From the NCBI GenBank assembly GCA_013816325.1, contig JACDEP010000156.1, positions 1 through 5,148 of the forward strand: a stretch of DNA of 5,148 bases, written 5' to 3'. The notes below the pieces were generated by a model. It made no database searches. It had not been told where the DNA came from and saw nothing but the letters and a program-made list of their open reading frames with translations. Both the position numbers and the translations under genes were made by a program. The stretch is from Methylotenera sp. (lineage in GTDB: Bacteria; Pseudomonadota; Gammaproteobacteria; Burkholderiales; Methylophilaceae). Shown piece by piece: positions 1-4,139 of this stretch (position 1 is its first letter; every line of letters begins with the position of its first letter).

Positions 1-527
1 AATAAAGACTTTTGAAAAACCGATCGTTTTTCTGCAACAAAAATTGGTACGGCAGACTCTTCAATAGGATTGGCAGGCAGGTCTTTAGGAGCGCTATAAC
101 TAGTATTTGGATAGAATAATTCACTTTCTTCAAGCATCCCACCCTGCAACTCAACTAAAGGTTTTAGCGTGTCATAAAGCCTGGTCGGCATATCTGGAAT
201 GCCATTCAGCAGATCCTGGAGATATTGCCCAAGGGTATCCACCGCACGCATTAAATCCGCCATCACCGCCTCGGTAACCGGAATCACCTGTTTTTCTAGC
301 TTGCTGGTCACTTTTTCTATTTCTGTACAGTAACGCTTACAGCCTTCCAGCCCCACCATGTCCAACGCACCGCTGACTTGATATAAATGGGCTTCTGTAA
401 AGCGCAAGGAAGCAAACTCTTCAGGTTTATCGGTAACATTTTGAAAACTAGCCAGTACTTTTTTTAGTGATTGGTCAATCTCGTCTTTTACCCAAGACAA
501 TGGGCCAGTATCAAATGCTTCAGGCAT
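1..527 (-). CDS. chpA: ChpA/PilL hybrid chemotaxis histidine kinase, N-terminal part (partial)
   Basis: N-terminal 175 complete codons (527 down to 3) of an open frame that leaves the window without a stop. The start MPEAFDTGPLSWVKDEI, the segment LYQVSGALDMVGLEG (about residues 48-62) and the later ELFYPNTS segment resemble the N-terminal Hpt-like domain shared by ChpA/PilL kinases and FimL. Position directly after pilJ makes the kinase more likely than FimL. Known family role: a CheA-type kinase with many Hpt domains and a C-terminal receiver that phosphorylates PilG and PilH to control type IV pili; none of the kinase core is visible here. At the place where an Hpt phosphoacceptor His would sit (H-x-x-x-G), the sequence has Tyr49-Q-V-S-Gly53, so this first domain is probably not phosphorylated on His. 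The ATG at 527 follows GGGGAG at 5 nt spacing. Confidence 0.85.
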   Translation of the reverse strand, partial: MPEAFDTGPLSWVKDEIDQSLKKVLASFQNVTDKPEEFASLRFTEAHLYQVSGALDMVGLEGCKRYCTEIEKVTSKLEKQVIPVTEAVMADLMRAVDTLGQYLQDLLNGIPDMPTRLYDTLKPLVELQGGMLEESELFYPNTSYSAPKDLPANPIEESAVPIFVAEKRSVFQKSL

Positions 528-532
528 TTTGT

Positions 533-538
533 CTCCCC
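533..538 (-). promoter_or_regulatory. Ribosome binding site of chpA
   Basis: GGGGAG lies 5 nt before the ATG at 527 on the minus strand and decides the start of chpA. An ATG at 540 that overlaps it is out of frame with chpA and reaches a TGA at 522-520. Confidence 0.6.
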
Positions 539-598
539 ATTCTGTTTGGTAATTTTTTCATGCAGTATCCAGTGACAGCTATTTTAAGATTGAAGCGA

Positions 599-2362
599 CT
601 ATAGTTTGAAACCGGCCACAGAGTCGCGTAGTTCTCCCGCAAGCGATGTGAGCTGCCCTACAGAGTCCGCTGTCAATTTAGTACCTTGGGTAGTCTGTGT
701 TGTAATTTCCTGAATCATCTGCATGTTTTTAGAAACCGTTGTGGCCGACTCGGTTTGTGCATTGGTTGCAGAAGAAATAGATTGGATCAATTGCGCCAAG
801 TTAGTAGTAACCGTTTCAATCTCGGTCAGTGCTTGCCCTGCAGCATCCGCAACCCGCGCACCCTCAACCACACCCTCTGTAGATTTCTCCATCGCAGCCA
901 CCGCGCCGTGGGTATCGGTCTGAATCGTCTTCACAATCGCACTAATCTGTTTAGTCGCTTCAGATGAACGTTCAGCCAAGCGCTGAACCTCTTCCGCAAC
1001 CACCGTAAAGCCTCGGCCCGCTTCACCAGCAGATGCTGCTTGAATCGCCGCATTTAACGCCAAAATGTTGGTTTGTTCGGTAATATCTGTAATCAGCTCC
1101 ACAATCTCACTAATCTCTTGCGAGCTTTCACCCAAGCGTTTAATACGTTTAGATGTTTCCTGAATCTGCGTACGAATCTCGTTCATCCCGGAGATGGTGT
1201 TCTGCACCGCTTGTGAACCTTGGTTCGCAGCTTGTAATGAACGCTGCGCAACTTGTGAAGCCTGTGCCGCGTTGCTTGACACCTGAAGGATAGAGCGGGT
1301 CATGTCGGTAACCGCTTCTGTAGTCTGGGTAATTTGCGTCGCTTGTGTTTCCGCAGCGTTCAACAATTGCACCGACGTCCCTTGTGCGACTGAAGTCGCT
1401 GATGTTACCTGCTCCGTCGCTCGGTTAATCTCTACAACCAAGTCCCTCAAGCTATCAATCGTGTAGTTAATAGAGTCGGCAATCGCACCAGTAATATTGT
1501 CACGCACCTGCGCTTTAACCGTTAAGTCACCATCTGCCAAGTCGCCCATCTCATCCAGTAGTTGTAAAACCGCTTCTTGGTTGTCTTGGCCCTCTTGGGC
1601 CAATTGGTTCGTCAATGCCACAGATTGGACTGTTTGTTTTCTACCATAGAAATACATCAACAGTAATAACACCAAACCCAATAATAACAAACCCAGCAAT
1701 ACCAACTTAATGAAGCTGGTTTGCGATTGGATTAACGATTCGTTTTCTTTTTCAATGTCGGACGTAAACGTATTACCTGTTTGCTTGGTCACCTCAAAAG
1801 CCGCTGTCAAATCAGATAATGGTGCTGACGCGGCAACCGTACCTAGTGGCAATGCAGGGATATAGCGAGCGTTAGCCACCTGAAAGAAGTTTTCGCCGGC
1901 CTTAATAACGGCTTCGAGTGAGCCTTGCAGTTTTGGATTCGTCAGGTTTTTACGCCAGTATTCTGAACGTGCTTTAAACTCCGCCTCGTTTCTGGCAGCA
2001 TTCTCTAGCGCCTTGTCACGCTTAACATTATTAAAGTTTGTAGAGGCTACATAAGCCTCGTTATAAGACGCAAAAGCGTCCAATGGGTACATAGGTGGTG
2101 GCGCGGTGTCTTTAGCAAGGTCCTGATACTCTTTTAAGGTATTGAAAATCGGACCATTGACTCGTACTTGGTTAATCACCCAGAAACTCAACAATGCAAA
2201 CAAGATAAACGCAACAATCTGCAAGAATAACTGGCGATATCCCGCAGCTAGTCCTGCTGAATCCGTAGTGTTGTTTGCACTAGCAGTCCTACTTCTCAAG
2301 TTATTTAAAAAAATGCCGATCTGCAGTGGCAAACTTTTCATAGTTGCTAGGTTTAACGCCAT
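599..2362 (-). CDS. pilJ: PilJ, type IV pilus methyl-accepting chemotaxis receptor
   Basis: Inner-membrane chemoreceptor of the Pil-Chp system; in P. aeruginosa PilJ interacts with pilin and signals through PilI to ChpA. Counting from the ATG at 2362 (587 aa): cytoplasmic N-terminus 1-42, membrane segment about 43-66, periplasmic segment about 66-216, a Leu-rich membrane segment about 217-240, a HAMP-like region to about 310, then a long helical MCP domain. The kinase-contacting hairpin tip is at about 424-466, with the motifs TEQTNILALNAAIQAASAGE and GRGFTVVAEEVQRLAERS; the 'IQAASAGEAGRG' form is typical of PilJ. No CheR-binding pentapeptide is seen at the C-terminus (VAGFKL). The frame extends to a TTG at 2374, but the ATG has GGGG 6 nt upstream and is preferred. 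The periplasmic part is short for a PilJ. It lies between pilI (118 bp upstream) and chpA (71 bp downstream), with no pilK. Confidence 0.93.
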   Translation of the reverse strand: MALNLATMKSLPLQIGIFLNNLRSRTASANNTTDSAGLAAGYRQLFLQIVAFILFALLSFWVINQVRVNGPIFNTLKEYQDLAKDTAPPPMYPLDAFASYNEAYVASTNFNNVKRDKALENAARNEAEFKARSEYWRKNLTNPKLQGSLEAVIKAGENFFQVANARYIPALPLGTVAASAPLSDLTAAFEVTKQTGNTFTSDIEKENESLIQSQTSFIKLVLLGLLLLGLVLLLLMYFYGRKQTVQSVALTNQLAQEGQDNQEAVLQLLDEMGDLADGDLTVKAQVRDNITGAIADSINYTIDSLRDLVVEINRATEQVTSATSVAQGTSVQLLNAAETQATQITQTTEAVTDMTRSILQVSSNAAQASQVAQRSLQAANQGSQAVQNTISGMNEIRTQIQETSKRIKRLGESSQEISEIVELITDITEQTNILALNAAIQAASAGEAGRGFTVVAEEVQRLAERSSEATKQISAIVKTIQTDTHGAVAAMEKSTEGVVEGARVADAAGQALTEIETVTTNLAQLIQSISSATNAQTESATTVSKNMQMIQEITTQTTQGTKLTADSVGQLTSLAGELRDSVAGFKL

Positions 2363-2480
2363 TTTAAGCCCCAATTCATAGAAATATTACAAACACTATG
2401 TGTTTTATAAAAATATATTTTTTACTAGATTCACTACCATTTTTATTAGTTTCTTGCTGAAGCACTAGTTAACTGGAGTC
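2363..2480 (-). other. pilI-pilJ intergenic region, AT-rich with small palindromes
   Basis: This 118 bp gap is unusually long for genes in one chemotaxis operon. It holds a perfect 6-bp inverted repeat, AAACAC-TAT-GTGTTT (2391-2405), and a 14-bp all-AT palindrome, AAAAATATATTTTT (2409-2422). An out-of-frame ATG at 2379 opens a short peptide of about 8 codons that overlaps the pilJ start. The hairpins lack a GC-rich stem, so a terminator is not supported. I see no convincing -35/-10 pair, although an internal promoter for pilJ is possible. Confidence 0.35.
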
Positions 2481-3002
2481 CTAGCTAACTGTTGGCTGTA
2501 TAAAATCCTTATCTCGAACCAACATATCTATATCCACTTCCAGCCATTCATTATTTTCCGTATCTTCGTACGTTTGCTTATTAAAAAAGATTTCTTTATT
2601 TGAAGTGTCTTTTACTTTCATTGTGTCAACGCTTCGCAAGCCTACCAAGCTACTGACAACCAGTGCCGCTTGCGTGGTTGTTTCCGAATTCAGTAGCAAT
2701 ATACGCGTATTACTGGTCTTTGGCGTAGGTGGCATCCCCAGGAATTGGGCCAAATCAGTAATGTTATATAAATTACCACGGATATTTGCCACCCCCAAAA
2801 ACCAAGGCTGCGTCAAAGGTACAGATTGCACTGGCGGTACAGGAATTGCTTCACGCACTTCATTCAAATTAATCAATAGTTTTTTTGCACCTACAGTAAC
2901 ACCCAAACGTGAACTGGAGACGGCGGACCCTTGCGTTGCGACTTCTTTAAGCCGCTGTAGGATTGCTTCTTGGAACTCACGTAAGTTTGAGGTTTTGGCC
3001 AC
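2481..3002 (-). CDS. pilI: PilI, CheW-like coupling protein
   Basis: Cytoplasmic adaptor expected to join the PilJ receptor tip to the ChpA kinase. The 173-residue product has an N-terminal helix (1-25) followed by a single CheW-like domain (about 31-168). Recognisable parts are RLGVTVGAKKLLINLNEVREA (about 32-52, written in pieces: RLGVTVGAKK then LLINLNEVREA), the conserved GVANIRGNLYNITDLAQFLG at 70-89, and a C-terminal NEWLEVDIDMLVRDKDFIQP typical of PilI. Length is close to the usual PilI of about 175-180 aa. The start is a GTG at 3002 with only a modest GAG 5 nt upstream; no other start lies nearby in frame. It follows pilH by 60 bp. Confidence 0.9.
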   Translation of the reverse strand: MAKTSNLREFQEAILQRLKEVATQGSAVSSSRLGVTVGAKKLLINLNEVREAIPVPPVQSVPLTQPWFLGVANIRGNLYNITDLAQFLGMPPTPKTSNTRILLLNSETTTQAALVVSSLVGLRSVDTMKVKDTSNKEIFFNKQTYEDTENNEWLEVDIDMLVRDKDFIQPTVS

Positions 3003-3062
3003 GGTTACTCTATTATTTTAAATAATTATTATGTAATCTTACTAACTACAGTACTGAATTGA
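3003..3062 (-). other. pilH-pilI intergenic region
   Basis: A 60 bp gap, nearly all A and T. It contains a perfect all-AT inverted repeat with 7-bp arms and a 1-nt centre (ATTATTT-T-AAATAAT, 3012-3026) just upstream of the pilI ribosome binding region, and an 8-bp palindrome CAGTACTG (3049-3056) just after the pilH stop. Neither is strong enough to call a terminator or an operator. Confidence 0.3.
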
Positions 3063-3428
3063 CTAACCTAAGCTTTTAATGAGGTTCAATAACTCAGACC
3101 CAACCACTGGTTTAGTCACACACGCTTTAGCGCCCATCTTTAATGCCCAAGCTAAATCCGTAGCCTGTGACTTGCCCGTACACAAGATAACCGGGATATT
3201 CGCAGTCGCAGGGTCTTTAGTAAGGGTACGAGTCACCTGAAAACCAGTAAGGCCAGGCATCACCACGTCCATCAGCACCAAATCCGGCGGACTTACTGCC
3301 ACTTTAGCCAAGCATTCTTCGCCGCTTTCTGCGCCTGTTACTTCAAAACCGGCAGTTTCAAGCAATTCAGTTAAAAAGAATCGATCAGTTGCCGAATCAT
3401 CTACCACTAAGATTTTTTGTATCGCCAT
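3063..3428 (-). CDS. pilH: PilH, single-domain CheY-like response regulator
   Basis: Receiver-only response regulator of 121 aa. The acidic pocket is D10-D11 (ILVVDDS), the phosphoacceptor is D54 in VLMDVVMPGLTGFQVTR, the switch residue is T84 (PVILCTG) and the conserved lysine is K106 (VTKP). The VMPGLTGFQVTR and LTKDPATANIPVI segments are characteristic of PilH rather than a flagellar CheY. Known role in P. aeruginosa: it receives phosphate from ChpA and is tied to pilus retraction or acts as a phosphate sink limiting PilG signalling. The ATG at 3428 is 2 bp beyond the pilG stop (3433-3431), and the GAGGCGG ribosome binding sequence lies inside the end of pilG, so the two are probably translationally coupled. 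Confidence 0.94.
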   Translation of the reverse strand: MAIQKILVVDDSATDRFFLTELLETAGFEVTGAESGEECLAKVAVSPPDLVLMDVVMPGLTGFQVTRTLTKDPATANIPVILCTGKSQATDLAWALKMGAKACVTKPVVGSELLNLIKSLG

Positions 3429-3430
3429 GT

Positions 3431-3889
3431 TTATTCCGCCTCTTGTTGATTGTTTTTACTAATTGCAGCATAGGTTTGCACTGCGTCTATTAAGGTTTCC
3501 TGTGTAAAAGGTTTTGTCAGATATTGGTCTGAGCCGACCATACGTCCTCGTGCCCTATCAAACAAACCATCTTTACTGGAGAGCATAATTACGGGGGTTG
3601 TTTTGTAACGGGCATTTCTTTTTATTAGGGAACAGGTTTGGTAGCCATCTAGCCGCGGCATCATGATATCGACAAATATTAAATCGGGGTGCTCATTGGA
3701 TATCTTTGCCAAGGCGTCGAAGCCATCCTCAGCCAAGATTACTTCACAGCCGGAAGCTTTCAAGAAGATTTCAGCACTCCGACGTATCGTATTGCTATCG
3801 TCTATCACCATGACTTTAACTGTGGATAACTGATCCAAACTTAACTTCTCCGGATTAAGCTTTTCTTGACTTAGCTGTTCTTGGCTCAC
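3431..3889 (-). CDS. pilG: PilG, CheY-like response regulator of twitching motility
   Basis: Receiver-domain regulator that in P. aeruginosa promotes pilus extension and feeds cAMP production. With a GTG start at 3889 the product is 152 aa: D30-D31 (VMVIDDSNTIRRSAE), phosphoacceptor D74 in IFVDIMMPRLDGYQTC, S104 (VIMLSSKDGLFD) and K126 (DQYLTKPF). The IMMPRLDGYQTC and SSKDGLFDRARGRMVGSDQY segments are PilG hallmarks. The frame also has an ATG at 3919 (162 aa), but nothing like a Shine-Dalgarno precedes it, while AAGGAG sits 7 nt before the GTG. Even with the shorter start, about 22 residues precede the receiver fold; they form four five-residue units of the type x-E/D-Q/K-L-S/N, longer than the short N-terminus usual for PilG. 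First gene of the operon. Confidence 0.94.
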   Translation of the reverse strand: MSQEQLSQEKLNPEKLSLDQLSTVKVMVIDDSNTIRRSAEIFLKASGCEVILAEDGFDALAKISNEHPDLIFVDIMMPRLDGYQTCSLIKRNARYKTTPVIMLSSKDGLFDRARGRMVGSDQYLTKPFTQETLIDAVQTYAAISKNNQQEAE

Positions 3890-3896
3890 CAGCAAG

Positions 3897-3902
3897 CTCC
3901 TT
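3897..3902 (-). promoter_or_regulatory. Ribosome binding site supporting a GTG start for pilG
   Basis: AAGGAG on the minus strand ends 7 nt before the GTG at 3889-3887, near-ideal spacing. It lies inside the coding frame of the longer ATG-started version, which itself has only AAAAAGTTTA upstream. This favours the shorter protein. Confidence 0.65.
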
Positions 3903-3929
3903 TTTATATTGGCGTGCATTAAACTTTTT

Positions 3930-3982
3930 ACTTATGAAGCATAATGTAATAAGTCATTTTATATACAGACTTACTTATTAAG
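3930..3982. repeat. Inverted repeats in the pilG leader (ACTTAT/ATAAGT)
   Basis: ACTTAT occurs at 3930-3935 and 3973-3978 and its complement ATAAGT at 3949-3954. Nested inside is a perfect hairpin with 5-bp arms and a 3-nt loop, TTATG-AAG-CATAA (3932-3944), and the last copy is part of CTTA-T-TAAG (3974-3982). They fall in the likely 5' leader or promoter of pilG. The arms are AT-rich and short, so an operator or weak RNA hairpin is only a possibility. Confidence 0.3.
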
Positions 3983-3985
3983 CAA
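3958..3985 (-). promoter_or_regulatory. Alternative weak pilG promoter candidate
   Basis: On the minus strand TTGCTT (3985-3980) is followed after 16 bp by TATAAA (3963-3958). The -10 matches 5 of 6 consensus bases and the -35 matches 3 of 6. It would give a leader of about 60 nt before the GTG at 3889. In DNA this AT-rich such matches arise easily. Confidence 0.2.
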
Positions 3986-4019
3986 TACTATTTGGTATAT
4001 TATGCACAAAAATAAAAAA

Positions 4020-4049
4020 ATAATATTTTTATATATTTTTATATTTCAA
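4020..4049 (-). promoter_or_regulatory. Candidate sigma70 promoter for the pilG operon
   Basis: On the minus strand TTGAAA (4049-4044, 5 of 6 consensus) is followed after 18 bp by TATTAT (4025-4020, 5 of 6). Transcription would start near 4013 and leave a leader of about 125 nt. The -35 box overlaps that proposed for the divergent FIST gene. AT richness makes chance matches likely, hence modest confidence. Confidence 0.3.
4025..4044 (+). repeat. Perfect 10-bp tandem repeat with phased T-tracts
   Basis: ATTTTTATAT is repeated exactly twice head to tail (4025-4034, 4035-4044). The T5 tracts are one helical turn apart, and A5 and A7 tracts lie just upstream (4008-4012, 4014-4020). Such phasing usually gives intrinsic curvature, and the position directly upstream of the proposed FIST -35 box fits an UP element. 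Confidence 0.5.
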
Positions 4050-4073
4050 TCCCCCATAAGGGTAGACTATAAT
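4045..4073 (+). promoter_or_regulatory. Candidate sigma70 promoter for the FIST gene
   Basis: A consensus -10 box TATAAT at 4068-4073 is preceded at 17 bp by TTCAAT (4045-4050), a 3 of 6 match to a -35 box. The weak -35 could be offset by the phased T-tracts immediately upstream acting as an UP element. The spacer holds CCCCCATAAGGG, the only GC-rich patch in the region, which may be a regulator contact. The start would be near 4080, giving a leader of about 60 nt. Confidence 0.4.
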
Positions 4074-4087
4074 AAATTTCAATAAAT

Positions 4088-4101
4088 ACATGCGTGCATG
4101 T
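4088..4101. repeat. Inverted repeat ACATGC-GT-GCATGT in the FIST leader
   Basis: Perfect 6-bp arms around a 2-nt centre, between the proposed FIST transcription start and its ribosome binding site. The GCGTGCAT inside it (4092-4099) also occurs at 3912-3919 across the upstream pilG ATG, and the core GTGCAT occurs inverted at 4002-4007. A 2-nt loop is too tight for an RNA hairpin, so a protein-binding site is the more sensible reading, unproven. Confidence 0.4.
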
Positions 4102-4139
4102 GCTTGCAGTCAAAGCTTATAAAAGTGAAGGTGTAAATA

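Noticed and set aside
686..967. Two overlapping plus-strand frames (686-967 and 723-923)
   Set aside because: Both are antisense to the conserved signalling domain of pilJ; their composition is a by-product of the pilJ codons.
1630..1700. Leu-rich repetitive stretch as a tandem repeat element
   Set aside because: It encodes the second membrane segment of PilJ; the repetition reflects Leu codons, not a mobile or satellite repeat.
2363..2374. TTG at 2374 as the pilJ start
   Set aside because: It adds only MGLK before an ATG that has GGGG at suitable spacing; the ATG is more likely.
2142..2381. 79-codon plus-strand frame
   Set aside because: Antisense to the pilJ N-terminus and first membrane segment; no ribosome binding site or domain.
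2391..2423. Intrinsic terminator between pilI and pilJ
   Set aside because: The stems are 6 bp or all-AT, with no GC-rich hairpin followed by a U-run in the minus-strand direction.
2605..3021. 138-codon open frame on the plus strand
   Set aside because: Entirely antisense to pilI, whose CheW-like motifs are clear; the product shows no family signature.
4051..4062. CCCCCATAAGGG as a terminator or operator hairpin
   Set aside because: Only three GC pairs, and it sits within the spacer of a better supported promoter; kept only as a remark there.
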